A DNA stretch of 64,000 nucleotides from Pseudomonas sp. ZH-FAD (GTDB lineage Bacteria > Pseudomonadota > Gammaproteobacteria > Pseudomonadales > Pseudomonadaceae). Where the stretch lies: assembly GCF_002803095.1 (NCBI RefSeq), contig NZ_PGLR01000027.1, positions 24,427 through 88,426 of the forward strand, read 5' to 3'. Position 1 is the stretch's first letter. Every line of letters starts with the position of its first letter. The notes beneath the pieces were generated by a model that saw only the letters and a program-made list of their open reading frames with translations, was not told where the DNA came from and ran no database searches. The position numbers and the translations under genes were made by a program. Of this stretch, positions 8,019 to 17,094 are shown one piece after another.

Positions 8019-8034
8019 TCAAACGCCTGTTTGA
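8019..8034 (+). promoter_or_regulatory. PsrA-type fatty-acid operator
   Basis: TCAAAC-GCCT-GTTTGA is a perfect inverted repeat matching the Pseudomonas PsrA consensus (G/C)AAAC-N2-4-GTTT(G/C). PsrA is a TetR-family repressor released by long-chain acyl groups that controls beta-oxidation genes. The site touches the -10 box, a position suited to repression. Confidence 0.78.
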
Positions 8035-8140
8035 TTGCTTCGGCCGCAGCCTCGTGGCCAGGCAGCCGGGAGTGATCCCGAGAGCGACCGCCAAGACGGT
8101 CACCCCAACTACTAGGAATCCACCGCAGAGGTTTACCGTT

Positions 8141-9946
8141 ATGCCTGACTACAAGGCCCCCTTGCGTGACATTCGTTTCGTTCGTGACGAGCTGCTGGGC
8201 TATGAAGCGCACTACCAGAGCCTGCCTGGCTGCCAGGACGCCACTCCGGACATGGTCGACGCCATCCTCGAAGAAGGCGCCAAGTTCTGCGAGCAGGTGC
8301 TGTCGCCACTGAACCGTGTGGGTGACACCGAGGGCTGCACCTGGAGCGAATCCGGCGTGAAGACCCCGACCGGCTTCAAAGAGGCTTATCAGCAGTTCGT
8401 CGAAGGCGGCTGGCCGAGCCTGGCGCATGACGTCGAGCACGGCGGCCAGGGTCTGCCGGAATCCCTCGGTCTGGCCATCAGCGAGATGGTCGGCTCGGCC
8501 AACTGGTCCTGGGGTATGTACCCGGGCCTGAGCCATGGTGCGATGAACACCATCGGTGCTCACGGTACCGACGAGCAGAAGCACACCTACCTGACCAAGC
8601 TGGTTTCCGGCGAGTGGACCGGCACCATGTGCCTGACCGAGCCGCATTGCGGCACCGACCTGGGCATGCTGCGCACCAAGGCCGAACCGCAGGCCGACGG
8701 CAGCTACAAGGTTTCCGGCACCAAGATCTTCATTTCCGCTGGTGAGCACGACATGGCCGACAACATCGTCCATATCGTTCTGGCCCGCCTGCCCGATGCA
8801 CCGGCTGGTACCAAAGGTATCTCGCTGTTCATCGTGCCGAAGTTCCTGCCCAATGCCGAAGGCGGCGTAGGCGAGCGCAACGCCGTTTCCTGTGGCTCCA
8901 TCGAGCACAAGATGGGCATCCACGGTAACGCCACCTGCGTGATGAACTTCGATGGCGCCACCGGCTACCTGATCGGCCCGGCCAACAAAGGCCTGAACTG
9001 CATGTTCACCTTCATGAACACCGCTCGTCTGGGGACCGCGCTGCAAGGCCTGGCCCACGCCGAAGTCGGCTTCCAGGGTGGCATCAAGTACGCTCGCGAG
9101 CGTCTGCAGATGCGTTCGCTGACCGGCCCGAAAGCACCGGAAAAAGCCGCTGACCCGATCATCGTGCATCCGGACGTACGCCGCATGCTGCTGACCATGA
9201 AGGCGTTCGCCGAAGGCAACCGCGCTATGGTCTACTTCACCGCCAAGCAGGTGGATATCGTTCAGCACAGCCAGAACGAAGAAGAGAAGAAAGCCGCCGA
9301 CGAACTGCTGGCCTTCCTGACTCCGATCGCCAAGGCCTTCATGACCGAAGTGGGCTTCGAAGCCGCTTCCCACGGCATGCAGATCTACGGTGGCCACGGC
9401 TTCATCAGCGAGTGGGGCATGGAGCAGAACCTGCGCGACTGCCGCATCTCCATGATGTATGAAGGCACCACCGGCGTTCAGGCGCTGGACCTGCTGGGCC
9501 GCAAGGTGCTGATGACTCAGGGCGGCGCCCTGAAGAACTTCACCAAGATCGTGCACAAGTTCTGCCAGGCCAACGAAGGCAACGACTCCGTCAAGGAATT
9601 CGTCGAGCCTCTGGCCAAGCTGAACAAGGAGTGGGGCGACATCACCATGAAGATCGGCATGGCCGCGATGAAAGATCGCGAGGAAGTCGGTGCTGCCTCC
9701 GTGGACTACCTGATGTACTCCGGCTACGCCTGCCTGGCCTACTTCTGGGCCGACATGGCGCGTCTGGCTGCCGAGAAGCTGGCTGCCGGTACTGATGACG
9801 AGGCCTTCTACAAGGCCAAGCTGCAGACCGCGCGCTTCTACTTCGCACGTATCCTGCCGCGCACCCGCGCGCACGTCGAAGCCATGCTGTCCGGCGCCAA
9901 CAACCTGATGGAGATGGATGAAGAGCATTTCGCGCTCGGCTTCTAA
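8141..9946 (+). CDS. acyl-CoA dehydrogenase (FadE-like, about 600 residues)
   Basis: This FAD enzyme performs the first oxidation of beta-oxidation. The 601-residue product belongs to the long dehydrogenase class with an extra C-terminal domain. It has MCLTEPHCGTDLG (FAD/acyl binding), KIFISAGEHD, and the catalytic glutamate in MYEGTTGVQALDLLGRK, the YEGT position of the medium-chain enzyme. Homology begins at MPDYKAPLRDIRFV; the upstream open frame is not conserved. It corresponds in position to PA0506 and is close in sequence to the gene at 11545. The operator suggests fatty-acid induction. Confidence 0.93.
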   Translation: MPDYKAPLRDIRFVRDELLGYEAHYQSLPGCQDATPDMVDAILEEGAKFCEQVLSPLNRVGDTEGCTWSESGVKTPTGFKEAYQQFVEGGWPSLAHDVEHGGQGLPESLGLAISEMVGSANWSWGMYPGLSHGAMNTIGAHGTDEQKHTYLTKLVSGEWTGTMCLTEPHCGTDLGMLRTKAEPQADGSYKVSGTKIFISAGEHDMADNIVHIVLARLPDAPAGTKGISLFIVPKFLPNAEGGVGERNAVSCGSIEHKMGIHGNATCVMNFDGATGYLIGPANKGLNCMFTFMNTARLGTALQGLAHAEVGFQGGIKYARERLQMRSLTGPKAPEKAADPIIVHPDVRRMLLTMKAFAEGNRAMVYFTAKQVDIVQHSQNEEEKKAADELLAFLTPIAKAFMTEVGFEAASHGMQIYGGHGFISEWGMEQNLRDCRISMMYEGTTGVQALDLLGRKVLMTQGGALKNFTKIVHKFCQANEGNDSVKEFVEPLAKLNKEWGDITMKIGMAAMKDREEVGAASVDYLMYSGYACLAYFWADMARLAAEKLAAGTDDEAFYKAKLQTARFYFARILPRTRAHVEAMLSGANNLMEMDEEHFALGF

Positions 9947-9966
9947 GTCCTGATCGGTTGAACCGC

Positions 9967-9998
9967 AACGCCGCCCCAAGGGCGGCGTTGTCGTTTTT
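9967..9998 (+). terminator. rho-independent terminator after the acyl-CoA dehydrogenase
   Basis: A perfect 9-bp stem AACGCCGCC/GGCGGCGTT with a five-base loop is followed by GTCGTTTTT, 20 bases after the stop codon. Confidence 0.8.
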
Positions 9999-10060
9999 GC
10001 GCCGGGTACTGAAGGGAATGTCGCATCCTGTCGCTGTTTTCAACAGGCGAAGCAGGCAGA

Positions 10061-11380
10061 ATGCCTTCATCTCTCGCCCAGGATGTCAGCGTGATCCGTC
10101 CGGCCAATTTGCGCCTCAGTCACTTCTTCTCCTCGCTGCCTTTGCTGGCCGGTGGGATCGTGGCTGCTCTGCTGCCAGTGCTGAGCGAGTTCTTCATTTC
10201 CCTGTTCAATGTATTGCCGACGCTGCTGTTGTTGCTCGGCGGTGCGTTCTGTCTGGTCTATGGCCGTCAGCGCGAGGTGTTTCTGCTGCTGGCGCTGTAT
10301 GTCGGCTACTTCCTGCTGGATATCCAGGTCGATCACTTCCGTGACAATGGCCAGATACGCGACGATGCGGCCCTGGTCTTCCATCTGATCTGCCTGTTGC
10401 TACCGCTGCTCTACGCCCTCTACGGCTGCTGGGAGGAGCGCTCGCACCTGGCGCAGGACATGTTCGCTCGCGCCCTGGTGCTGCTGGCGGTCAGCGCGGT
10501 GGCCTTTGGTCTGGCGCGCCGTTATCCACAGGGCATCGCCGACTGGCTGGCGCAGATTCACTGGCCATCGCTGCACGGCGCCTGGATGAACCTGGCGCAA
10601 CTGGTATATCTGGCGTTCCTGCTCGCTTTCATCGCTCTGTCAGTGCAGTACCTGCGCAAGCCCAGGCCGCTGCATGCAGCGCAATTGGTGGGGCTGTGCG
10701 GTCTGCTGTGGATGTTGCCGCAGGTATTCATCCTGGCCAACGCGTTGCAGGTGATGATCAGCATGGTGATGCTCATGCTGGTGGCTGCCGTGGCGCACGA
10801 GGCCTACCAGATGGCCTTCCGTGACGAGCTCACCGGGCTGCCTGGGCGGCGTGCGCTCAACGAGCGCCTGCAGCGCCTGGGGCGCGATTATGTGATCGCC
10901 ATGGTCGACGTCGATCACTTCAAGAAATTCAACGATACCCACGGCCATGATGTCGGTGATCAGGTGTTGCGCCTGGTCGCCGGTCAGCTGCGCAAGGTTG
11001 GCGGTGGCGGCAAGGCCTACCGCTATGGCGGTGAGGAGTTCACCTTGCTGTTTCCCGGCAAGAGCGTGGAGCAATGTATGCCGCACATCGAGGCAGTGCG
11101 CCTGGCCATCGAGCAGTACCGCATGCAACTGCGCGACCCGCAAAGCCGCCCGCGTGATGACCGTGAAGGCAAGCAGCGTCGGGCCGGCAAGGCCGCCAGC
11201 GAGGTGTCGGTGACCGTGAGTATGGGCGTTGCCGAGCGTCAGGCCGAGCAACGCACTCCACAGGAAGTGATCAAGGAGGCGGACAAGGCGCTGTACAGCG
11301 CCAAGGCCGCCGGGCGCAATTGCATCCGTAGCGCTGGCCAGCGTCGCGGGGCTGTGAAGCTGGCCTCCGGGCGCGAATAG
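10061..11380 (+). CDS. membrane diguanylate cyclase (GGDEF domain)
   Basis: The 439-residue protein has about seven hydrophobic segments in residues 15-250 and a C-terminal GGDEF domain. The signature is intact as GGEEF (YRYGGEEFTLLF), with the substrate-binding segment DVDHFKKFNDTHGHDVGD. It should make cyclic di-GMP from two GTP. A basic insertion (about residues 365-385, with RPRDDREGKQRRAGK) interrupts the domain just before VTVSMGVA. It lies between the two acyl-CoA dehydrogenases. A GTG at 10091 is a possible alternative start. Confidence 0.85.
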   Translation: MPSSLAQDVSVIRPANLRLSHFFSSLPLLAGGIVAALLPVLSEFFISLFNVLPTLLLLLGGAFCLVYGRQREVFLLLALYVGYFLLDIQVDHFRDNGQIRDDAALVFHLICLLLPLLYALYGCWEERSHLAQDMFARALVLLAVSAVAFGLARRYPQGIADWLAQIHWPSLHGAWMNLAQLVYLAFLLAFIALSVQYLRKPRPLHAAQLVGLCGLLWMLPQVFILANALQVMISMVMLMLVAAVAHEAYQMAFRDELTGLPGRRALNERLQRLGRDYVIAMVDVDHFKKFNDTHGHDVGDQVLRLVAGQLRKVGGGGKAYRYGGEEFTLLFPGKSVEQCMPHIEAVRLAIEQYRMQLRDPQSRPRDDREGKQRRAGKAASEVSVTVSMGVAERQAEQRTPQEVIKEADKALYSAKAAGRNCIRSAGQRRGAVKLASGRE

Positions 11381-11544
11381 CTGCACTGGCAGACGAGCGG
11401 TCAGCAGGGATTTTCCTTGCCCTCAGTCAATCAGATAGTTAGTGACCCGATGTGAATTGCTGGTCATAACAAGACCCTATGTGTCTATAAAGTTGTTCAA
11501 GTAAACTCGGCCCTCTCACGTAAGTCCGTTTTCGAGGATGTGTC

Positions 11545-13323
11545 ATGGCCGATTACAAAGCCCCCCTGCGCGACATGCGCTTCGTGCTCAATGAAGTATT
11601 CGAAGTCTCCAAGCTCTGGGCCGAGCTGCCGGCCCTGGCCGAGGTAGTCGATGCCGATACCGCCAGTGCCATCCTGGAAGAAGCTGGCAAAGTCACCGCG
11701 GGCAGCATCGCCCCGCTGAATCGCAGCGGTGATGAGGAAGGCTGCTCCTGGGACAACGGCGCGGTGAAAACCCCGGCCGGTTTCCCCGAGGCCTACCAGA
11801 CCTACGCCGAAGGCGGCTGGGTCGGTGTCGGCGGATCGCCGGAGTTCGGCGGCATGGGCATGCCCAAGGTGATCGGCGCGCAGGTCGAGGAGATGGTCAA
11901 CTCGGCCAACCTGTCCTTCGGCCTGTACCCGATGCTGACCGCCGGCGCCTGCCTGTCGATCCTCAACCACGCCAGCGAAGAGCTGAAGGCGCAGTACCTG
12001 CCGAACATGTACGCCGGCGTCTGGGCCGGTTCCATGTGCCTGACCGAACCGCATGCCGGCACCGACCTGGGCATCATTCGCACCAAGGCCGAGCCCCAGG
12101 CCGACGGCAGCTACAAGATCAGCGGTACCAAGATCTTCATCACCGGTGGCGAGCACGACCTGACCGAGAACATCATCCACCTGGTGCTGGCCAAGCTGCC
12201 GGACGCGCCGGCGGGCCCGAAAGGCATTTCGCTGTTCATCGTGCCCAAGGTCATGGTCAACGCCGACGGCTCGCTGGGCGAGAAGAACGCCCTGGGCTGC
12301 GGCTCCATCGAGCACAAGATGGGCATCAAGGCCTCGGCCACCTGCGTGATGAACTTCGACGGCGCCACCGGCTACCTGGTCGGCGAGGTGAACAAGGGCC
12401 TCAACGCCATGTTCACCATGATGAACTACGAGCGCCTGGGCGTTGGCATCCAGGGCCTGGCCCTGGGCGAACGCAGCTATCAGAGCGCCATCGAATACGC
12501 CCGCGAGCGCATCCAGAGCCGCGCACCGACCGGCCCGGTGGCCAAGGACAAGGCCGCCGACCCGATCATCGTGCACCCGGACGTGCGCCGCATGCTGCTG
12601 ACCATGAAGGCGCTGAACGAGGGCGGTCGCGCCTTCTCCAGCTACGTCGCCATGCAGCTCGATACCGCCAAGTACAGCGAGGACAAGGACACCGCCAAGC
12701 GCGCCGACGAGCTGGTGGCGCTGCTGACCCCGGTGGCCAAGGCCTTCCTCACCGACATGGCGCTGGAGACCACCGTGCACGGCCAGCAGATCTTCGGCGG
12801 CCACGGCTTCATCCGCGAGTGGGGCCAGGAGCAGCTGGTGCGCGACTGCCGCATCACCCAGATCTACGAAGGCACCAACGGCATCCAGTCGCTGGACCTG
12901 ATGGGGCGCAAGATCGTCGGCAGCGGCGGCAGCTTCTACAAGCACCTGGCCGACGAGATCAAAGCCTTCGTCGCTTCGGCCGATGCCAGCCTCGTCGAGT
13001 TCACCAAGCCGCTGGCGGCTGCCGTGCAGAACCTGGATGAGCTGACCGCCTGGGTACTGGACCGTGCCAAGGGCAACCCCAACGAGATCGGTGCGGCCTC
13101 GGTGGAATACCTGCACGTGTTCGGCTACACCGCCTATGCCTATATGTGGGCACTGATGGCCAGGGCCGCGCTGGGCAAGGAAGGGCAGGACGAGTTCTAC
13201 GCCAGCAAGCTGGGTACCGCGCGCTTCTACTTCGCCCGCCTGCTGCCGCGCATTCACTCGCTGAGTGCGTCGGTCAAGGCGGGGAGCGAGTCGCTGTATC
13301 TGCTCGACGCCGCGCAGTTCTAA
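11545..13323 (+). CDS. acyl-CoA dehydrogenase (FadE-like, PA0508 type)
   Basis: The 592-residue protein is a paralogue of the gene at 8141. It has the same MADYKAPLRDMRF start, MCLTEPHAGTDLG, KIFITGGEHDLTENIIH and the catalytic glutamate in IYEGTNGIQSLDLMGRK. It is predicted to oxidise medium or long acyl-CoA in beta-oxidation. No PsrA palindrome is visible upstream, so it may be controlled differently. A strong terminator follows. Its codon use is more GC-extreme than the first paralogue. Confidence 0.92.
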   Translation: MADYKAPLRDMRFVLNEVFEVSKLWAELPALAEVVDADTASAILEEAGKVTAGSIAPLNRSGDEEGCSWDNGAVKTPAGFPEAYQTYAEGGWVGVGGSPEFGGMGMPKVIGAQVEEMVNSANLSFGLYPMLTAGACLSILNHASEELKAQYLPNMYAGVWAGSMCLTEPHAGTDLGIIRTKAEPQADGSYKISGTKIFITGGEHDLTENIIHLVLAKLPDAPAGPKGISLFIVPKVMVNADGSLGEKNALGCGSIEHKMGIKASATCVMNFDGATGYLVGEVNKGLNAMFTMMNYERLGVGIQGLALGERSYQSAIEYARERIQSRAPTGPVAKDKAADPIIVHPDVRRMLLTMKALNEGGRAFSSYVAMQLDTAKYSEDKDTAKRADELVALLTPVAKAFLTDMALETTVHGQQIFGGHGFIREWGQEQLVRDCRITQIYEGTNGIQSLDLMGRKIVGSGGSFYKHLADEIKAFVASADASLVEFTKPLAAAVQNLDELTAWVLDRAKGNPNEIGAASVEYLHVFGYTAYAYMWALMARAALGKEGQDEFYASKLGTARFYFARLLPRIHSLSASVKAGSESLYLLDAAQF

Positions 13324-13341
13324 GCGCCCCGGCACCACCCG

Positions 13342-13370
13342 AAAGCCCCGGCCCCAGTGCCGGGGCTTTT
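13342..13370 (+). terminator. rho-independent terminator after the second acyl-CoA dehydrogenase
   Basis: AAAGCCCCGGC and GCCGGGGCTTTT form an 11-bp stem with a six-base loop. The T-run is part of the right arm. Confidence 0.8.
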
Positions 13371-13375
13371 GCATT

Positions 13376-13609
13376 CCAGACTTCTGCAAGGATGCCTGTG
13401 TGTTTGGTGCTGTGCATTTGAGGTCGAGCGCGCTCTGCTCCCCTCTCCCATTTACGCCTAGTGGAGAGGGGCTGGGGGAGAGGGCCGAAAACGCCACAAG
13501 TCTGCTCGTCGAACGCAGCCCGCCCTAACGAGGGGCGAGGGAGCTGGTCCCGCCCGACCGCCGCTTAAGGCCCCGGTGCGCGCGGCGCACCCTACATGGC
13601 GGGTTTTGC
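13376..13609. repeat. repeat-filled intergenic stretch
   Basis: This gap holds no gene. At 13437-13484 is one of four copies of the CTCCCCTCTCCC/GGAGAGGGG hairpin family (others near 37810-37848, 54227-54268 and 60688-60729). At about 13574-13594 a GGTGCGC-type palindrome with CACCCTAC follows. The Pho box begins right after. Confidence 0.55.
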
Positions 13610-13627
13610 CGGTCATGCCGCTGTCAT
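13610..13627 (+). promoter_or_regulatory. Pho box (PhoB operator) upstream of ppk2
   Basis: CGGTCAT-GCCG-CTGTCAT is two 7-base direct repeats four bases apart, as in the PhoB consensus CTGTCAT-N4-CTGTCAT. The right repeat is perfect and the left has one mismatch. A -10-like TAGCCT (13638-13643) lies exactly 10 bases downstream, the class of promoter in which PhoB replaces the -35 contact. The site is 58 bases before the ppk2 ATG. Confidence 0.82.
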
Positions 13628-13684
13628 TGCTGCTCGCTAGCCTGGGGCGACCCAGCCGGGCAATCCAGTCAGCGAGGAGCCGCC

Positions 13685-14617
13685 ATGACCGATCAGATGC
13701 ACAGTTCGTTACAGGCCTACGAGCAGTTGCTGCAGGCCGAATTCCAGGACAGCCTCGACGAGGAACTGGAAATGGAGCTGGACGATGCGCGCATGGATGG
13801 CCTGATCGCCCGCGCCGAAGGCGGCGTTCCGCTACAACCGGGCGATCTGTCGCGGCGCACCTACTTCTCCGAGCTGCTGCGTCTGCAAGGCGAGTTGGTC
13901 AAGCTGCAGGACTGGGTGGTGCACAACCACCTCAAGGTGGTGGTGCTGTTCGAGGGCCGCGACGCCGCCGGCAAGGGCGGGGTGATCAAGCGCGTCACCC
14001 AGCGCCTCAACCCGCGTATCTGCCGGGTCGCGGCGTTGCCGGCACCCAACGACCGCGAACGCACCCAGTGGTACTTCCAGCGCTACGTGCCGCATCTGCC
14101 GGCCGCCGGGGAAATGGTCCTGTTCGACCGCAGCTGGTACAACCGCGCGGGCGTCGAGAAGGTCATGGGCTTTTGCAGCGATGCCGAGTACGAGGAGTTC
14201 TTCCGCTCGGTGCCGGAGTTCGAACGCATGCTGGTGCGCTCCGGCATCCTGCTGATCAAGTACTGGTTCTCCATCACCGACAACGAGCAGAACCGCCGCT
14301 TCCTGGCGCGCATTCACGATCCGCTCAAGCAGTGGAAACTGAGCCCGATGGACCTGGAGTCGCGGCGACGCTGGGAGGCCTACACCCAGGCCAAGGAAGT
14401 GATGCTCGAGCGCACCCATATCCCCGAGGCGCCCTGGTGGGTGGTGGAGGCCGACGACAAGAAGCGCGCGCGGCTCAACTGCATCGCCCACCTGCTCAGC
14501 CAGATTCCCTACCAGACGGTGCCGCGGGCACAGGTGCAACTGCCGGCGCGGGTCTACAACCCGGACTATCTGCGCATGCCGGTACCGGACAGCATGCTGG
14601 TGCCGTCGCGCTACTAG
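13685..14617 (+). CDS. ppk2: polyphosphate kinase 2 (PPK2 family)
   Basis: The 310-residue protein has a Walker A loop FEGRDAAGKGG at about residues 96-106 and the Walker B/lid region VLFDRSWYNRAG at about 147-158, diagnostic of PPK2. PPK2 enzymes transfer phosphate between polyphosphate and nucleoside di- or monophosphates, usually favouring nucleotide formation from polyphosphate. The first 65 residues are an acidic, variable extension. Its Pho box and convergent arrangement with a phosphate-transport operon suggest a role in phosphate starvation. The subclass (ADP, GDP or AMP preference) cannot be read here. Confidence 0.93.
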   Translation: MTDQMHSSLQAYEQLLQAEFQDSLDEELEMELDDARMDGLIARAEGGVPLQPGDLSRRTYFSELLRLQGELVKLQDWVVHNHLKVVVLFEGRDAAGKGGVIKRVTQRLNPRICRVAALPAPNDRERTQWYFQRYVPHLPAAGEMVLFDRSWYNRAGVEKVMGFCSDAEYEEFFRSVPEFERMLVRSGILLIKYWFSITDNEQNRRFLARIHDPLKQWKLSPMDLESRRRWEAYTQAKEVMLERTHIPEAPWWVVEADDKKRARLNCIAHLLSQIPYQTVPRAQVQLPARVYNPDYLRMPVPDSMLVPSRY

Positions 14618-14692
14618 CCTCCGCGGCCATGGGTGAAGGTCGCGCTGCGCGTGCTGCTGTCCAGGCAGCCACGCGCTGCCCTGGGGGGGCGC

Positions 14693-15634
14693 TCAGGGCG
14701 TCTTGCTCAGGGCCTCCAGGCTGCTGCGGTAGCTGTCGCGGGCCAGCGGCATATAGCCGGTGAAGTGAATCCAGCCGGGCAGGCCGTCCAGGTAGTGGCG
14801 CAGGAAGCTGTCCAGCAGCGGCTTGTCCGCCAGGCTGCGCTGGCTGACGTAGAGAAACAGCGGCCGGGTCAGCGGCTGGTAGCGGTTCTGCGCGACCGTC
14901 TCCAGGGTAGGGAAGACCGCGCCGTTGCCGGCGTCGACGGCCACCAGCTTCAGCTCGTCCCAGTGCCGGTGGTAGGCGCCGATACCGAAGAAGCCCAGGG
15001 CATTCGGCTCCGCGGCGATGGACTTGGCGAGAAACTCCTCGTCCTCGCTGGCCTGGTAATCCTGCCGGCTGCTGTGCGTGGTGCCGACGATGGCCTGGGT
15101 GAAGACGTCGTAGGTGCCGGAGTCCTGGCCGCGGCCGAACAGCACGATGGGCTCATCCGGCCAGTCCGGACGCAGGTCGCGCCAGCTGCTGAGCTTCTTC
15201 TCGGCAGTCGGCGACCAGAGCTTCTTCAGCTCCTCGACGCTGATGGTATCGACCCAGGTATTGGCCGGATTGACCACCACGGCGATGGCGTCCATGGCCA
15301 GCGGCACGACGCGAAAGTCGATGCTGTTGGCCTGACACTGGGCCAGTTCTTCGGTATTGATTTCCCGCGAGGCGTTGCTGATGTCGGTCTCGCCGGCGCA
15401 GAAGCGGCGAAAGCCGGCCGCGGTGCCGGAGAAGTCCACGGCGATACGGCTGCCCCCGGCCGTGCGCTCAAAACGTCGCGCCGCCTCGCGGGTCAACGGA
15501 AACACCGTGCTGGAGCCGTCGATACGCAGGTCGGCCGCGGCCGAAGTCACCGGTGGCACCTCGTCGCAGGCGCTGAGCAGGCTGACGGCGAGGCCGCCGA
15601 GCAGGGTCTTGGCGAGAGAGAGTCGGGTCGTCAT
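14693..15634 (-). CDS. PstS-like phosphate-binding lipoprotein
   Basis: The 313-residue protein has a lipoprotein signal with lipobox LLSAC (Cys near residue 23). It then shows the PstS-type anion-binding pattern: IDGSSTVFP at about residues 38-46, SGTAAGFRRFCAGETDISNASR, and RGQDSGTYDVF. Family members bind phosphate for the PstCAB ABC transporter or act as sensors. No pstCAB is nearby. It is the last gene behind a Na/Pi cotransporter and a small coiled-coil protein, four bases after the latter, so it probably supplies or monitors phosphate for that system. Confidence 0.85.
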   Translation of the reverse strand: MTTRLSLAKTLLGGLAVSLLSACDEVPPVTSAAADLRIDGSSTVFPLTREAARRFERTAGGSRIAVDFSGTAAGFRRFCAGETDISNASREINTEELAQCQANSIDFRVVPLAMDAIAVVVNPANTWVDTISVEELKKLWSPTAEKKLSSWRDLRPDWPDEPIVLFGRGQDSGTYDVFTQAIVGTTHSSRQDYQASEDEEFLAKSIAAEPNALGFFGIGAYHRHWDELKLVAVDAGNGAVFPTLETVAQNRYQPLTRPLFLYVSQRSLADKPLLDSFLRHYLDGLPGWIHFTGYMPLARDSYRSSLEALSKTP

Positions 15635-15638
15635 GGGA

Positions 15639-15866
15639 TCACGCCTTGGGCTTGCGCCATTCCTGTTTCAGCGAATTCCAGAACAGCTGCAGGCTGCTGA
15701 GCTTGGTGTCGACGGCGTCGATATAGTCGTCGAGGTGCTCGATCTGCTGGTGCTGGGCCTGCTCCTGCGCCTCCATCCCGGCCAGTTGCGTCTCCAGCTC
15801 GTTGAGGGTTTCGCGCAGCTCGTGGATGCGCTGCTGAGTTTCGTGGCGACTCTGTTCGCGTCTCAT
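15639..15866 (-). CDS. small coiled-coil protein
   Basis: This 75-residue, highly charged protein has heptad-like Leu/Ile spacing from residue 10 to 60 (RIHELRETLNELETQLAGME) and ends in a basic tail. No named family is recognised. Its tight placement between the Na/Pi cotransporter (19 bases) and the PstS-like gene (four bases) argues that it is translated. A regulatory or scaffold role for the transporter is a guess from position. Confidence 0.6.
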   Translation of the reverse strand: MRREQSRHETQQRIHELRETLNELETQLAGMEAQEQAQHQQIEHLDDYIDAVDTKLSSLQLFWNSLKQEWRKPKA

Positions 15867-15885
15867 GGCAACTCCTTGGCAGGGC

Positions 15886-17046
15886 TCAGATCTGGCTAGC
15901 GCCGATCAGCAGCAGGGGCAGGGCGAAGAACACGCCGGCGATATAGGCAGCCACGTAGAGCTTGCTGCGCTGCGCCAGCGTGGCCAGGCCCTCGGCGATC
16001 ATCGGCGGCACGCCACGCAGGAAGGGCAGGGCGTAGATGATGAGAATGCCCAGCAGGTTGAACAGCAGGTGCACCAGGGCGATCTGCATGGCCACCTCCG
16101 CGGTCGGCCCGGTGATCGCGGTGGCAGCCAGCAGCGCGGTGACGCAGGTGCCGATATTGGTGCCGAGGGTGAAGGGATAGACCTGCTTGAGGCTGAACAC
16201 GCCGCTACCGGCCAGCGGCACGATCAGCGCCGTGGTGGTCGAGGACGACTGCACCAGCACGGTGATCACGCTGCCCGAGGCAATGCCGGAGAGCGGGCCG
16301 CGGCCGACGCTGGCATGCATGATGTCCTTGGCACGGCCGACCATCACCTTGCGCAGGACCTTGCCGATGGCCGTGACCACGAACAGGATCATCGCCACGC
16401 CGATCAGGATCAGCGCGACGCCGCTCCACACGGCGCCGGGCAGCCAGCTGACGCTGCCCGCAAGCAGGTCGGAGGCCGGCGATAGCAGGGTCTTCATGAA
16501 GTTGACGCTCTTCATGTCGACGCTGGCATCGCTGACCAGCAGGCCGGCGAGCGATTCGGACAGGCGCTGCAAGGGCTGGAACAGCAGCTCCAGCGGCAGC
16601 AGGATGGCCACCGCAGTGATGTTGAAGGCGTCGTGCACCGTGGCTGCCGAGAAGGCACGGCGGAACTCCTCGCCGCTGCGAATATGGCCGAGGCTGACGA
16701 TGGTGCTGGTCAGCGAGGTGCCGATATTGGCGCCCATGATCAGCGGAATGGCGATGGGAATCGGCAAGCCGCCGGCGACCATGCCGACGATGATCGAGGT
16801 CACCGTGCTGGAACTCTGGATCAGTGCCGTGGCCACCAAGCCGATCATCAGGCCGACCAGCGGGTTGGTGGCGAAGGCGAACAGTTCGCGGGCGTTGTTG
16901 CCGGTGGCGGCCTTGAAGCCGTCGCCGATGGCGCCAACGCCGGCCAGCAGCAGGTAGATCAGCGCCACCACCAGCAACCAGGACAGCCACTGGCGCGTGG
17001 CCGGCAGCGAGGGTTCGACGGTCAAGGCATCGGCATTGGCGGTCAT
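15886..17046 (-). CDS. Na/Pi cotransporter family protein
   Basis: The 386-residue membrane protein has about nine hydrophobic segments and the duplicated Na/Pi signature. ALIQSSSTVTSIIVGMVAGG with MGANIGTSLTSTIVSLG occurs in the N-half. VLVQSSSTTTALIVPLAGSG with LGTNIGTCVTALLAA occurs in the C-half. QSSS and GTNIGT motifs form the Na and phosphate sites of the NptA/PF02690 group. It lacks the C-terminal PhoU-like domain of the longer YjbB type. It is first in an operon with the coiled-coil and PstS-like genes. A weak Pho-box-like element lies upstream. Confidence 0.88.
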   Translation of the reverse strand: MTANADALTVEPSLPATRQWLSWLLVVALIYLLLAGVGAIGDGFKAATGNNARELFAFATNPLVGLMIGLVATALIQSSSTVTSIIVGMVAGGLPIPIAIPLIMGANIGTSLTSTIVSLGHIRSGEEFRRAFSAATVHDAFNITAVAILLPLELLFQPLQRLSESLAGLLVSDASVDMKSVNFMKTLLSPASDLLAGSVSWLPGAVWSGVALILIGVAMILFVVTAIGKVLRKVMVGRAKDIMHASVGRGPLSGIASGSVITVLVQSSSTTTALIVPLAGSGVFSLKQVYPFTLGTNIGTCVTALLAATAITGPTAEVAMQIALVHLLFNLLGILIIYALPFLRGVPPMIAEGLATLAQRSKLYVAAYIAGVFFALPLLLIGASQI

Positions 17047-17094
17047 CAGCCATTCTCCCTAGTGGCAGCAATGGCTCGATGCTGGCGGCGCGGG

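Noticed and set aside
7901..9979. 692-codon open frame antisense to the acyl-CoA dehydrogenase (and a similar one at 11497-13497)
   Set aside because: His/Gly/Val-rich composition is typical of antisense shadows of conserved genes; there is no ribosome site or domain.
12036..13040. Arg/His/Pro-rich frame on the plus strand within the second dehydrogenase
   Set aside because: Frame-shifted shadow of the real gene.
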